Assembly: GCA_018883265.1 (NCBI GenBank)
Contig: VEQK01000003.1
Coordinates: 25,716 to 89,715, forward strand
From: Rhodocyclaceae bacterium
Lineage (GTDB): Bacteria > Pseudomonadota > Gammaproteobacteria > Burkholderiales > Rhodocyclaceae
DNA length: 64,000 nucleotides
Direction of reading: 5' to 3'
The notes under the pieces are model-generated. The model was not told the origin of the DNA and made no database searches. It worked only from the letters and a program-made list of their open reading frames with translations. The first letter of the stretch is position 1; the number at the start of each line of letters is the position of its first letter. Below are positions 1 through 8,706 of the stretch, piece by piece. A program made the translations under genes and the position numbers.

Positions 1-264
1 CGTACCTACCACGTTCAGTATAACCCGCCTAAAGTGGCCGGCAAGGATGATGCCACCGGCGAGGATCTGATTCAGCGTGACGACGACAAGGAAGAAACGG
101 TCCGCAAGCGTCTCGATATCTACCACAGCCAGACCAAACCGCTAGTGACTTTCTACACCAGCTGGCAGAACGCCGGGGATGCCAAGGCGCCCAAGGTCAA
201 GAAGGTGGCCGGTGTGGGTGGTGTTGATGAGATTACCGCACGCGTATTCGGCGCGCTGAGCTAA
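1..264 (+). CDS. adk: Adenylate kinase, C-terminal part (5' end outside window)
   Basis: The frame is open from base 1 and ends at TAA. It encodes the second half of adenylate kinase, which interconverts ATP + AMP and 2 ADP in the cytoplasm. The visible part starts inside the LID domain ([12 protein letters not shown]) and continues through the LID acidic stretch and the conserved [13 protein letters not shown] helix, where the two Arg residues contact phosphates. The end ([10 protein letters not shown]) matches the usual C-terminus, so only the N-terminal P-loop half is missing. An excellent intrinsic terminator follows 20 bp downstream. Confidence 0.96.
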   Translation, partial: RTYHVQYNPPKVAGKDDATGEDLIQRDDDKEETVRKRLDIYHSQTKPLVTFYTSWQNAGDAKAPKVKKVAGVGGVDEITARVFGALS

Positions 265-283
265 TCCGTCAGTCGTACATCGT

Positions 284-327
284 CGGGCGCCTCGTTGGCT
301 CTGCCAATCAGGCGCCCGATCTGTTTT
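284..327 (+). terminator. Intrinsic terminator of adk
   Basis: A 9-bp outer stem CGGGCGCCT/AGGCGCCCG encloses an inner TTGGC-TCT-GCCAA stem and is followed by CTGTTTT. The strength and position just after the adk stop support a terminator isolating adk from pfp. Confidence 0.85.
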
Positions 328-335
328 AATGTGGT

Positions 336-1568
336 ATGAATAACGCACTGTATTTCCAGTCGGGTGGTGTGACCGCCGTTATTGGGGCGACTGCTGCGGC
401 CCTGATTCAAGCCCATCGCCAAAATGGCTCAGGTAGGTTATTGGCCGCCGAGCACGGCTTGTCAGGGGTAATCAACGAGCGACTGGTGGATGCGTCTGCA
501 TTGCCGGAACCGATGCGTTGTGTGCTGAGTCAGATTCCCGGTGGTGGCTTGGGGTCGGGTAGAACGCTGCTGGCGCCTCATGATGAAAATCCTGAACAGT
601 GGTTACGGGTCAGGGATGTCCTGGTTAAACATCAGATCGGCACGGTCTACGTGAATGGCGGCAACGGTTCTATGGATACGGCTGCCAAACTGGTCGAACT
701 CGGAGAACGGTTCAAACTGGATCTGCGGGTCATCGGTTTGCCAAAAACAATCGATAACGATCTGGAAGGTACCGACGCCTCGCCGGGTTTTGGTTCGGCC
801 TTGAAATATCTGTCAGTGTCGTTGATGGAAGCCGCGCGCGATCATTGCGCGATGGCGACTAAACCGAGTGTCTTCATCATGGAAGTGATGGGCCGGCACA
901 CGGGTTGGCTTGCCAGCTGCGGTGCTGTCGCCCGGTTGCCGTCGGCGATCGCTGCACCGCTCATCCTGCTTCCCGAAGCCGTCTTCGATCCGGCACATTT
1001 TGTCGCAACGGTTCGCCAGCGGTTTGATAACGGCAACGCCGTGGTGTGCGTGGTGTCCGAAGGCATTCGCACCCAGGACGGACGATTCTACGCACTGCAG
1101 AATGCAGCAAGCCAATATGGCCATGAGCAACTTGGCGGAGCCGGGTTTGCCATTGGCGAACTGTTGAGGACCCAGCTTGGGGTCAAGGTGCATGTGGCGA
1201 TTCCTGATTACATGCAACGGGCGGCACGGCATCTGGCCAGTGCCACCGATATCGCGCAAGCAGAGGCTGTTGCGCGTCATGCCGTGGTGTTGAGTCAATC
1301 TGGTCAGACTGGGCTGATGGTTACCGTGGTCCGTGAGTCCGACAGCCCCTATCGCTGGCATTGCGGTGCGGTGGTTTTGCAGGATATCGCCAACTGCGAG
1401 CGTCGATTGCCGCTGGACTGGATTGACACCGAAAACTTCACCCTGCGCTCGGATGCCCTTGCTTATCTGCGGCCGCTAATCGTCGGTGAAATCAGTTTGT
1501 CATGGACCGATGGTCTGCCTGACTATCCCTGGGTCGAATGGCCAAAGGTCGCGCCGCTATTGTCATGA
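336..1568 (+). CDS. pfp: 6-phosphofructokinase, PPi-type clade (donor ambiguous)
   Basis: This 410-residue phosphofructokinase phosphorylates fructose-6-phosphate to fructose-1,6-bisphosphate in the cytoplasm. Visible motifs are the N-terminal SGG.T loop, GGNGSMDTA (residues 108-116), PKTIDND (136-142) and MGRHTGW. The Lys in PKTIDND is the residue associated with PPi-dependent enzymes, whereas ATP enzymes usually have Gly there. However, the GGNGS loop carries a Gly where classical PPi enzymes have Asp, so the phosphoryl donor is not settled by motifs. Length fits the ~400-residue pyrophosphate-type family found in many autotrophic and methylotrophic bacteria, where a reversible enzyme serves both glycolysis and gluconeogenesis. 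The ATG at 336 lacks a strong Shine-Dalgarno sequence. Confidence 0.9.
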   Translation: MNNALYFQSGGVTAVIGATAAALIQAHRQNGSGRLLAAEHGLSGVINERLVDASALPEPMRCVLSQIPGGGLGSGRTLLAPHDENPEQWLRVRDVLVKHQIGTVYVNGGNGSMDTAAKLVELGERFKLDLRVIGLPKTIDNDLEGTDASPGFGSALKYLSVSLMEAARDHCAMATKPSVFIMEVMGRHTGWLASCGAVARLPSAIAAPLILLPEAVFDPAHFVATVRQRFDNGNAVVCVVSEGIRTQDGRFYALQNAASQYGHEQLGGAGFAIGELLRTQLGVKVHVAIPDYMQRAARHLASATDIAQAEAVARHAVVLSQSGQTGLMVTVVRESDSPYRWHCGAVVLQDIANCERRLPLDWIDTENFTLRSDALAYLRPLIVGEISLSWTDGLPDYPWVEWPKVAPLLS

Positions 1569-1596
1569 ACGCCTTATAAGCGTTGGCGGTATAAGC
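1568..1596 (+). promoter_or_regulatory. Repeat cluster upstream of sbp1, candidate CysB operator
   Basis: Directly after the pfp stop lies a near-perfect palindrome AACGC-C-TTATAA-GCGTT (1568-1584). The heptamer TATAAGC occurs at 1575-1581 and again at 1590-1596. The same heptamer recurs in the leader of the second sulfate-binding gene at 2782-2788. Shared sequence in two sulfate-uptake leaders next to a cysB gene suggests a common regulator site; assignment to CysB is inference. Confidence 0.35.
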
Positions 1597-1679
1597 TAAG
1601 AAGATTTATTTCGTTCACAGCATAAACTGTTGTGCTGCAACATGGCTCCATCAAAACAACTTCTGATGGAGAACTCATC

Positions 1680-2690
1680 ATGGCATCTGCCCGTAAATCA
1701 CTGCGTTTGGCCGTTCTCGGCTTTGCAGTCGCGATCATTAGCTTTGGCGTTAAAGCCGATACTGATTTTCTGAACGTCTCATATGATCCGACCCGCGAAC
1801 TCTATAAAGACTTCAATGCGGTTTTTGCCAACCACTGGAAGAAGCAGACTGGCGAGACGCTGAACATTAAGGCCTCCCATGGTGGCTCTGGTAAACAGGC
1901 TCGTGCCGTCATTGATGGCCTCCAAGCCGATGTGGTGACCTTGGCGCTTGCTTATGATGTGGACGCCATCGCCCAGAAGGGGTTGATTGCACCGGATTGG
2001 ATCAAGCGTTTGCCGGACAACTCCGCTCCTTACACGTCGACCATTGTCTTCCTGGTGCGTAAAGGTAATCCGAAGAACATCAAGGATTGGAATGATCTGG
2101 CCAAGCCCGGTATCGAAGTCGTGACGCCCAACCCAAAAACTTCTGGTGGCGCACGTTGGAACTTTCTGGCAGCTTGGGGATACGCCCTCAAGCAGCCGGG
2201 CGGTAACGACCAGAAGGCTCGTGAGCTGGTGACCAATATCTACAAAAACGTCAAGGTTCTGGACTCGGGTGCCCGCGGCTCACTGACGACCTTTACGGAA
2301 CGCGCGATTGGTGATGTTCTGATCTCATGGGAAAACGAGGCTTATCTGTCGATTAAGGAGTTGGGTCCTGATAAGTTCGATATCGTGACGCCTTCATTAT
2401 CCATTCTTGCGGAACCGTCAGTAGCGGTGGTCGACAAGGTCGTCGAAAAGCGCGGTACGCGAAAGGTCGCTCAGGCCTATCTGGAGTATCTATATACACC
2501 CATCGGTCAGGAAATTGCGGCGCGGCATTATTACCGCCCTCGTAATAAGGAAATTGCCGCTAAATACAGCGGGAATTTCGCCAAGGTCAAACTCTTCACG
2601 ATTGACCAGGTTTTTGGCGGTTGGGATAAAGCCCAGAAGACCTATTTTGGCGATGGCGGTGTCTTTGACCAGATCATTGCCAAGAAATAA
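1680..2690 (+). CDS. sbp: Sulfate ABC transporter substrate-binding protein, copy 1
   Basis: This 336-residue periplasmic protein binds sulfate or thiosulfate and delivers it to the CysTWA permease. The start at 1680 is preferred over an upstream in-frame ATG (48 bases earlier) because GGAGAA lies six bases before it and it directly begins a Sec signal peptide (basic MASARKSLR, hydrophobic core, cleavage near VKA-D). The mature protein carries the family signatures [15 protein letters not shown] and the [12 protein letters not shown] ligand loop. Further down are [12 protein letters not shown] and [12 protein letters not shown], typical of the Sbp/CysP family. A strong terminator follows, so this gene appears to be a separate transcription unit from the paralogue downstream. 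Confidence 0.95.
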   Translation: MASARKSLRLAVLGFAVAIISFGVKADTDFLNVSYDPTRELYKDFNAVFANHWKKQTGETLNIKASHGGSGKQARAVIDGLQADVVTLALAYDVDAIAQKGLIAPDWIKRLPDNSAPYTSTIVFLVRKGNPKNIKDWNDLAKPGIEVVTPNPKTSGGARWNFLAAWGYALKQPGGNDQKARELVTNIYKNVKVLDSGARGSLTTFTERAIGDVLISWENEAYLSIKELGPDKFDIVTPSLSILAEPSVAVVDKVVEKRGTRKVAQAYLEYLYTPIGQEIAARHYYRPRNKEIAAKYSGNFAKVKLFTIDQVFGGWDKAQKTYFGDGGVFDQIIAKK

Positions 2691-2706
2691 CTGGCCTTAT
2701 GAACCA

Positions 2707-2733
2707 CCGGGCAGGCGGCTGCCCGGTTTTTTT
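2707..2733 (+). terminator. Intrinsic terminator after sbp copy 1
   Basis: Perfect 8-bp stem CCGGGCAG/CTGCCCGG with a GCGG loop, followed by seven T residues, 16 bp after the stop codon. Confidence 0.92.
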
Positions 2734-2741
2734 ACGCCGAT

Positions 2742-2788
2742 CTATATATCGAATCCGGTATATAGAATTCAAATTTACGTCTATAAGC
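2742..2788 (+). promoter_or_regulatory. Leader of sbp2-cysTWA-cysB with palindrome and TATAAGC motif
   Basis: This AT-rich stretch lies between the terminator and the second sbp. It contains a perfect 7-10-7 inverted repeat CTATATA/TATATAG (2742-2748, 2759-2765) and the heptamer TATAAGC (2782-2788) shared with the sbp1 leader. It probably holds the promoter and operator of the sulfate-uptake operon. No clean -35/-10 pair was recognised. Confidence 0.35.
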
Positions 2789-2837
2789 AACATAAAGATT
2801 GCCCTAAACTGCGATTTCCAACATTAGGAGTTTGATC

Positions 2838-3848
2838 ATGGCCGCTCAAAAAATCCGTTATATCGTTAGCGTTGCGTTTGCTGTTTTGGCCGTTGGCGCC
2901 TCAACGGGCGCGTCCGCTCAAACCTCAATTCTCAATGTCTCCTATGACGTTTCACGTGAGTTGTACAAGGACATCAACCCGGCGTTCGTTGCCAACTGGC
3001 AGGCCAAGGGTAATCCGGCGGTAACCATCAACCAGTCGCATGGTGGATCAAGCAAGCAGGTCGGTGCCGTGATCGCAGGCCTAGAAGCCGATGTTGTCAC
3101 CATGAACCAGGTGCCAGATATCCAGAAGCTCGTTCAAAGCGGGCTGGTTAAGGCAGATTGGGAAAAGCGCTTGCCCAACGATGCTGCGCCCTATACAACC
3201 ACCAGTGTCTTTCTTGTCCGTAAAGGTAATCCGAAAAACATCAAGGATTGGCCGGATCTTGTTCGCCAGGGCGTTGAAGTGATCGTTCCGAATCCAAAGA
3301 CATCAGGTAATGGTCGGTATACCTATCTGGCAGCCTGGGGTTTTGCCATCAAGAATTACAAATCGGAAGATAGCGCGAAAGAATTCGTCAAGGCGCTCTT
3401 CAAGAACGTACCTGTTCTGGATGGCGGCGGTCGAGGTGCGACCACCACCTTTACGCAACGTAATGTGGGTGACGTACTCGTGACCTTCGAAAACGAGGCG
3501 ATTTTGCTGGATAAAGAAGTGGGTGGCGATCAGTTCGATATCGTTTATCCCAGTCTGTCAATTGACGCGCCGGCGCCTGTAACGGTTGTTGATAAGGTCG
3601 TCGACAAGAAGGGGACGCGAAAGGTTGCAACGGCTTATCTGGAGTACCTGTGGACACCGGAAGGCCAGGAGATTATCGCCAAACACTACCTGCGCCCGCG
3701 TAATGCCGCGGTACTGAAGAAGTATGCCAAGACCTTCCCTAAAGTGAACACATTCTCGGTTGAGAAGTTGCTTGGAGGCTGGGAAAAGGTTCAGAAAGAA
3801 CAGTTTGCTGATGGCGGTATCTATGATCAGATTGTGGTGAAGAAATGA
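2838..3848 (+). CDS. sbp: Sulfate ABC transporter substrate-binding protein, copy 2
   Basis: A second 336-residue sulfate-binding lipocalin-free periplasmic protein, paralogous to the upstream copy and of identical length. The ATG at 2838 is chosen because AGGAG sits seven bases upstream; a TTG six bases earlier is in frame but poorly placed. It has a Sec signal peptide ending near ASA-Q, then [39 protein letters not shown] and PNPKTSGNGRY. Its stop overlaps the cysT start (ATGA), so it is the first gene of a translationally coupled sbp-cysT-cysW-cysA-cysB operon. It is therefore the likelier dedicated partner of this permease. Confidence 0.95.
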   Translation: MAAQKIRYIVSVAFAVLAVGASTGASAQTSILNVSYDVSRELYKDINPAFVANWQAKGNPAVTINQSHGGSSKQVGAVIAGLEADVVTMNQVPDIQKLVQSGLVKADWEKRLPNDAAPYTTTSVFLVRKGNPKNIKDWPDLVRQGVEVIVPNPKTSGNGRYTYLAAWGFAIKNYKSEDSAKEFVKALFKNVPVLDGGGRGATTTFTQRNVGDVLVTFENEAILLDKEVGGDQFDIVYPSLSIDAPAPVTVVDKVVDKKGTRKVATAYLEYLWTPEGQEIIAKHYLRPRNAAVLKKYAKTFPKVNTFSVEKLLGGWEKVQKEQFADGGIYDQIVVKK

Positions 3849-4684
3849 CAAGACCTCTGGTCAAACAAAGTGTCATCCCAGGGTTCGGCGTAACCCTGGG
3901 TTTTACGCTGGCTTATCTGGGTCTGATTGTTCTGATTCCGCTCTCGGCGGTTGTCTGGAAGACGACAGACTTGAGCTTTGCTCAATTCTGGGCGGTGATT
4001 TCTGAGCCGCGCGTGGTTGCATCACTTAAACTAAGCTTCGGCGCATCATTGATTGCTGCAAGCGTCAATGGATTTTTTGGCCTCATTCTCGCTTGGGCTC
4101 TTGTGCGTTATGAGTTTCCGGGAAAGAAGATTGTCGATACGCTAGTCGATCTGCCATTTGCGCTACCAACAGCGGTCGCCGGCATTGCACTTACGGCGAT
4201 TTACGCAAAAAACGGCTGGATTGGTCAGTATCTCGAACCTCTGGGTTTGAAGATTGCATTCACCCCAACAGGGATCATGATTGCACTGATCTTTATTGGT
4301 TTGCCGTTTGTTGTTCGCACCGTTCAACCGGTACTAGAAGATCTCGATAAGGAAATTGAAGAGGCGGCGGCCAGCCTGGGAGCTAACCGAGCACAGGCCG
4401 TTTTCAAAGTTGTCCTGCCAATCATTCTGCCGGCATTGCTTACCGGGTTTGCATTGGCATTTGCCCGTGCGGTTGGTGAATATGGTTCGGTCATCTTTAT
4501 CGCTGGCAATCTGCCTATGGTATCTGAGATAGCACCGCTCATGATTATTACCAAGCTCGAGCAGTACGACTACTCGGGAGCAACATCAATTGCGGTCGTT
4601 ATGCTATTCCTGTCATTCATCCTGTTACTGATTGTTAACAGTCTACAGGCGTGGACCGCCAAGCGAACCGGGAGGGAAATCTAA
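3845..4684 (+). CDS. cysT: Sulfate ABC transporter permease CysT (CysU)
   Basis: A 279-residue inner-membrane protein with about six hydrophobic segments, forming half of the sulfate/thiosulfate channel. The cytoplasmic EAA loop that docks the ATPase is visible as [21 protein letters not shown]. Family features include the [22 protein letters not shown] segment and the [15 protein letters not shown] loop before the last helices. It overlaps sbp2 by four bases and cysW by one base (TAATG), which indicates translational coupling. Confidence 0.96.
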   Translation: MTRPLVKQSVIPGFGVTLGFTLAYLGLIVLIPLSAVVWKTTDLSFAQFWAVISEPRVVASLKLSFGASLIAASVNGFFGLILAWALVRYEFPGKKIVDTLVDLPFALPTAVAGIALTAIYAKNGWIGQYLEPLGLKIAFTPTGIMIALIFIGLPFVVRTVQPVLEDLDKEIEEAAASLGANRAQAVFKVVLPIILPALLTGFALAFARAVGEYGSVIFIAGNLPMVSEIAPLMIITKLEQYDYSGATSIAVVMLFLSFILLLIVNSLQAWTAKRTGREI

Positions 4685-5580
4685 TGGCCGGGGGAATTGC
4701 TACAGCGCTGGGCGCTAAATCAATTCGGGGTAATCAGCGCATTAATAACGCAACGACTGAATCACCCTGGGTACGCCGGCTGATCATTGGAACCGGACTG
4801 TTCTATTTCACAATCTTCCTGTTGCTGCCGCTGGGGGCTGTATTTGTCGAAGCATTCCGTAAGGGGGTTGATGCCTACCTGGCAGCCTTGGTTGAGCCAG
4901 ATGCAATGTCGGCAATCAAATTGACGCTTATTACGGCGCTGGTCTCAGTCCCGCTGAATCTGGTATTTGGCGTCTCTGCCGCCTGGGCGATCACAAAATT
5001 CAATTTCCCTGGCAAGCGCTTTCTGATCACGCTAATTGATCTACCGTTCTCGGTTTCCCCCGTGATTGCTGGCCTGATCTTTGTATTGGTCTTCGGCGCT
5101 CAGGGTTGGTTCGGGTCCTGGTTTCTGGATAACGACATAAAAATCATTTTTGCAGTTCCTGGCATTCTTCTGGCGACGATATTTGTTACTTTCCCTTTTG
5201 TCGCACGCGAACTGATTCCTCTAATGGAAGCACAGGGCAAAGAGGAAGAGGAGGCCGCTATCGTACTGGGTGCTCGTGGGTGGCAGGTTTTTCGCTACGT
5301 CACGCTACCTAACATTCTGTGGGGTGTTATTTACGGCGTTGTACTCTGTAACGCCCGAGCCATGGGTGAGTTTGGGGCAGTATCTGTCGTCTCTGGGCAT
5401 ATCCGCGGTGAAACCAACAGTCTCCCCCTCCATGTCGAGATTCTCTACAACGAATACAACTTTGCAGCCGCTTTCGCCGTGGCGTCGCTTCTGGCAGTAC
5501 TAGCACTTTTAACGCTGCTAATTAAGACCTATGTCGAGTGGAAGGCCGCTCAGGTCAATGCACAACATAAGGAAGACTGA
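4684..5580 (+). CDS. cysW: Sulfate ABC transporter permease CysW
   Basis: A 298-residue second membrane half of the sulfate importer. The start at 4684 overlaps the cysT stop (TAATG) and has a GGGAGG upstream; an earlier in-frame ATG lies inside cysT and is less likely. Six or so transmembrane segments are predicted by eye. The EAA loop ([22 protein letters not shown]) and the [20 protein letters not shown] region are typical of CysW. It lies two bases upstream of cysA. Confidence 0.96.
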   Translation: MAGGIATALGAKSIRGNQRINNATTESPWVRRLIIGTGLFYFTIFLLLPLGAVFVEAFRKGVDAYLAALVEPDAMSAIKLTLITALVSVPLNLVFGVSAAWAITKFNFPGKRFLITLIDLPFSVSPVIAGLIFVLVFGAQGWFGSWFLDNDIKIIFAVPGILLATIFVTFPFVARELIPLMEAQGKEEEEAAIVLGARGWQVFRYVTLPNILWGVIYGVVLCNARAMGEFGAVSVVSGHIRGETNSLPLHVEILYNEYNFAAAFAVASLLAVLALLTLLIKTYVEWKAAQVNAQHKED

Positions 5581-5582
5581 TT

Positions 5583-6668
5583 ATGGGTATCGAAGTCAAA
5601 AACATTAACAAGCTCTTTGGTGAATTCAAGGCGCTTGATGATGTCAGTCTGAACTTTCCGACAGGCAAGCTGGTTGCCTTATTGGGACCCTCAGGTTGCG
5701 GTAAGACCACATTGCTGCGAATTATTGCCGGTCTGGAATCGGCGGATTCCGGTCAGGTAATTCTCGAGGGTCAAGATGCATCCAATAGTCATGTGAGAGA
5801 GCGGCAGGTCGGGTTTGTATTCCAGCACTACGCACTCTTCAAACATATGACGGTCTTCGAAAATGTGGCATTTGGACTGCGTGTTAAACCACGCCGGGAA
5901 CGTCCAGGCGAGGCCCAAATCAAGGAAAAAGTTCTAAACCTTCTAAAGCTCGTGCAACTAGATTGGCTGGCTGACCGTTTCCCTTCTCAGTTGTCGGGTG
6001 GTCAGAGACAGCGAATCGCCTTGGCGCGTGCCCTTGCGGTAGAACCCAAAGTCTTACTGCTTGACGAGCCTTTTGGAGCGCTTGATGCCAAGGTACGTAA
6101 GGAGCTCCGTCGCTGGCTACGTCGTTTGCATGACGAGATTCATGTGACGTCGATCTTCGTAACACATGATCAAGAAGAAGCATTGGAAGTGGCCGACGAG
6201 GTTGTTTTAATGAATCAGGGGCACGTAGAACAGGTAGGTACGCCCGACGAGGTTTATGACCGACCAGCAACACCTTTTGTGTACAGCTTCCTTGGATCCG
6301 TTAATCTGTTCCATGGTCGTGTTGAAGGGGATGTTGTGCATGTTGGGCCGCATCAACTGGAGCATGGTGGCTCGTCTGTAGCCAATGGTTCTTCTGTTGT
6401 TGCCTTTGCGCGACCGCATGAGCTATCGATTTCTAAGAGTCCGGATGCAAAAGGTGTCCATGCCGTTATCGAGCGGGTTCTGAAGTTTGGTGCAACGGCG
6501 CGGGTTGAACTGATCGGCGTCGATATTAATGATCATAAAAAGCAACAAAACTATGAGGTCGAGTTAACTAGAGCCGAAGTGGCCGGCCTCAATGTGAAGG
6601 AGGGTGAGCATGTTATTCTGGTACCCAAACGGCTTAGTGTCTTTGAGCATGAGGAAGAAGTTGCATGA
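5583..6668 (+). CDS. cysA: Sulfate/thiosulfate import ATPase CysA
   Basis: A 361-residue cytoplasmic ATPase that energises sulfate uptake through CysTW. It shows Walker A GPSGCGKT (about residues 34-41), the Q-loop near FVFQHYALF, signature [15 protein letters not shown], Walker [13 protein letters not shown] and the switch His in FVTHDQEEA. The C-terminal ~120 residues form the TOBE-type regulatory domain (FARPHELSI). The length matches other CysA proteins. Its stop overlaps the cysB start as ATGA. Confidence 0.97.
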   Translation: MGIEVKNINKLFGEFKALDDVSLNFPTGKLVALLGPSGCGKTTLLRIIAGLESADSGQVILEGQDASNSHVRERQVGFVFQHYALFKHMTVFENVAFGLRVKPRRERPGEAQIKEKVLNLLKLVQLDWLADRFPSQLSGGQRQRIALARALAVEPKVLLLDEPFGALDAKVRKELRRWLRRLHDEIHVTSIFVTHDQEEALEVADEVVLMNQGHVEQVGTPDEVYDRPATPFVYSFLGSVNLFHGRVEGDVVHVGPHQLEHGGSSVANGSSVVAFARPHELSISKSPDAKGVHAVIERVLKFGATARVELIGVDINDHKKQQNYEVELTRAEVAGLNVKEGEHVILVPKRLSVFEHEEEVA

Positions 6669-7594
6669 ACTTTCAGCAGCTCCGAATTGTCAGGGAAACT
6701 GTTAGACAAAATTTTAATCTGACAGAGGTTGCTGAAGCCTTGTTTACGTCGCAGCCTGGTGTCAGTAAGCACATCAAGGATCTGGAGGACGAGCTCGGTG
6801 TCGAGCTGTTCAATCGCAAAGGTAAACGCCTGACCGGATTGACCGAGCCCGGTAAGGAGTTGATTGGCATCGTCGAGCGTCTGTTGCTGGATGCGCAGAA
6901 TATCAAGCAACTCGCCGACCAGTTTACGCAAAAGGACGTAGGGCAGCTGGTTGTGGCGACCACCCACACGCAAGCGCGCTATGTGTTACCGCAGGTCGTA
7001 AAGCAGTTCAAGGATGCGTTCCCGAAAGTGCATCTGGTGCTGCATCAGGGAAGCCCGGAAGAGATTGTAACGTTCTTGCAAACCGGGCAGGCTGACATCG
7101 GTATCGCCACCGAAGCGCTTGAAGGCGCCGATCAGATAGTGACCTTTCCCTACTATCAGTGGCAACACGCCGTCATCGTGCCGAAGGGTCATCCACTTGA
7201 GCACCAGAAGAATCTGACACTGGCTCAGATCGCCGATTATCCGATCATCACCTATCACGAAGGGTTTACCGGTCGGGGTCAGATCGACAAGTCGTTCGCC
7301 AACGATGGTCTGACACCCGATATCATCATGTCGGCACTGGACGCCGATGTGATCAAGGCTTATGTTGAACTTGGGCTTGGTATTGGCATTATCGCTTCAA
7401 TGGCCTACTCAGCAGTTCGTGACAATGGGTTAGTGCTTCTTGAAGCAGCTAACTTGTTTAATGTGAACACAACTGTAATTGGTGTACGCAAGGGCCATTA
7501 TCTTCGAGGCTTTACACATCGTTTTATAGAGTTGTGCTCCCCCAAATATTCCGAGGCTGAAATCAAGGCTCTAACGAACAATAAACTACTGTAA
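6665..7594 (+). CDS. cysB: LysR-type regulator CysB
   Basis: A 309-residue LysR-family activator of cysteine-biosynthesis and sulfate-uptake genes. It normally senses N-acetylserine or O-acetylserine against sulfide or thiosulfate. The winged helix-turn-helix occupies residues 1-60 ([24 protein letters not shown]), followed by an effector-binding domain with the CysB-like [11 protein letters not shown] and THRFIELC elements. Being coupled to cysA by a 4-base overlap, it is co-transcribed with the transporter it probably controls. Product of the neighbouring serine acetyltransferase would feed its inducer. Its TAA is immediately adjacent to the stop of the convergent small gene. Confidence 0.93.
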   Translation: MNFQQLRIVRETVRQNFNLTEVAEALFTSQPGVSKHIKDLEDELGVELFNRKGKRLTGLTEPGKELIGIVERLLLDAQNIKQLADQFTQKDVGQLVVATTHTQARYVLPQVVKQFKDAFPKVHLVLHQGSPEEIVTFLQTGQADIGIATEALEGADQIVTFPYYQWQHAVIVPKGHPLEHQKNLTLAQIADYPIITYHEGFTGRGQIDKSFANDGLTPDIIMSALDADVIKAYVELGLGIGIIASMAYSAVRDNGLVLLEAANLFNVNTTVIGVRKGHYLRGFTHRFIELCSPKYSEAEIKALTNNKLL

Positions 7595-7741
7595 TTAATA
7601 CCATCCAAGCCAGGTAGACAGCAGTACCAAAAAGCCTAGAAAAGCGAAAACAACAGCGAGAATGTTGAGAAACTTCTGTTCTCGGTCTGATAAAGGGTAA
7701 TCGTACCCTTCGTACCCTTTTTCCTCGAAATTTTCTAACAT
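7595..7741 (-). CDS. Small single-pass membrane protein, 48 residues, unknown
   Basis: Reading the minus strand from ATG at 7741 gives a 48-residue ORF. It has a charged, Tyr/Glu-rich N-terminus (MLENFEEKGYEGYDYPLSD) and one hydrophobic helix (NILAVVFAFLGFLVLL) ending in a Trp-rich tail. It begins three bases after the stop of the hydrolase gene upstream, consistent with co-transcription, and a GGGGA is seven bases before the ATG. Its stop abuts the cysB stop within TAATTA. I do not recognise the family. The transmembrane composition, operon spacing and exact fit to the gap support a real small gene. Confidence 0.6.
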   Translation of the reverse strand: MLENFEEKGYEGYDYPLSDREQKFLNILAVVFAFLGFLVLLSTWLGWY

Positions 7742-7744
7742 TTT

Positions 7745-8332
7745 TTATCCCCAGTTAAAGCTATTTGATTGTGGTAACCGGTCTTGATTAGCTGTCTCAA
7801 TCAACTCTTGATGTAACTTTTCACCCTCCGGCCAATCACCATAGCCGGAGTTGGGGTTGACATGACCTGCGAAGCCGAGAGAAATAAATCGGGATTGCCA
7901 TTTTGTTGCCCACCATGCCGCACGTTTGAATGCCATATAAGGGTCATCCTGACTTGCCGCGACAATCGCAGGATATCCAAGTCGATCTTTGGGGACTAGG
8001 TTATAGAGTCCGGTGTCCCAGTTCTGCGCCGCTTCACTTAGGATTTGACCTGCGGAGGTAAATTTAACAGGATCTGCAGGGGCAACATAAAGGGCACCTG
8101 CAACTTTGTCCGTAATGCGGCTTGCACCTATTACACAAGCTAAAACTCCAAAACTGTGAGCGATCAAAATGACTGGCGATTCTGCCTCGAGGATTGCGTT
8201 TTGAACATTCCTTGCCCAAGGAATTATCTTTGGGCTATCCCAATCGGTCTGGTTGACTCGACGCGCGTTCGATAGCTTTTCTTCAAGAAGCGTTTGCCAG
8301 TGGTCTTGTAGTCTCCCCCTGAAGTAAGGCAC
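7745..8332 (-). CDS. RBBP9/YdeN-type alpha/beta hydrolase, 5' end probably lost
   Basis: A 195-residue serine hydrolase-like protein. The family hallmark near the N-terminus, a Pro-rich strand followed by DHWQTLLEEKL, is present. The nucleophile elbow is AHSFG and the terminal His lies in GFAGHVNP, with an Asp in SQDDPY. The substrate is unknown. The frame stays open from the GTG at 8332 up to the IS boundary at 8358 with no ATG, GTG or TTG start. In the family, a few residues precede the strand that this GTG begins in. I infer that the native start codon and promoter were removed when the IS3 element and an adjacent deletion arose; the gene may be poorly expressed or inactive. Confidence 0.75.
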   Translation of the reverse strand: MPYFRGRLQDHWQTLLEEKLSNARRVNQTDWDSPKIIPWARNVQNAILEAESPVILIAHSFGVLACVIGASRITDKVAGALYVAPADPVKFTSAGQILSEAAQNWDTGLYNLVPKDRLGYPAIVAASQDDPYMAFKRAAWWATKWQSRFISLGFAGHVNPNSGYGDWPEGEKLHQELIETANQDRLPQSNSFNWG

Positions 8333-8439
8333 GAATGAGTGGAATTTTCTGAATCGACTGACCCCCTCCCAATAAATGAATACAGATCAAAACTAGAGTA
8401 ATGTTGCTTTTGGCTCTTTTACAAAGAGGAGCAAAAGCG

Positions 8440-8706
8440 ATGAAGAAGTCGAAGTACACGGAAGAACAGATTGCCTACGTTTTGAGGCAGGCTGAAGCAG
8501 GAACCCCCGTTGAGGATGTATGCCGCGGCACGGGAATCAGCGTAGCTACCTTTTACATCTGGAAGAAGAAGTATGGGGAGCTTAGCGCTAGCGAGGTAAG
8601 GCGACTGCGCCAACTCGAAGATGAGAATGCCCGACTGAAGCGCTTGGTAGCTGACCTGACTCTGGACAAGAATATTCTCCAGGAAGTTATCCGAAAAAAA
8701 GTTTAA
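8440..8706 (+). CDS. IS3-family transposase OrfA
   Basis: An 88-residue DNA-binding protein with a helix-turn-helix (EEQIAYVLRQAEAG, DVCRGTGISVATFYIWKKKYG) and a C-terminal leucine-zipper-like heptad region. The start at 8440 has AGAGGA nine bases upstream; an ATG at 8401 is in frame but without a site. The ORF ends at a run of seven A followed by G (8694-8701), a slippery site at which -1 slippage would join OrfA to OrfB. Confidence 0.93.
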   Translation: MKKSKYTEEQIAYVLRQAEAGTPVEDVCRGTGISVATFYIWKKKYGELSASEVRRLRQLEDENARLKRLVADLTLDKNILQEVIRKKV

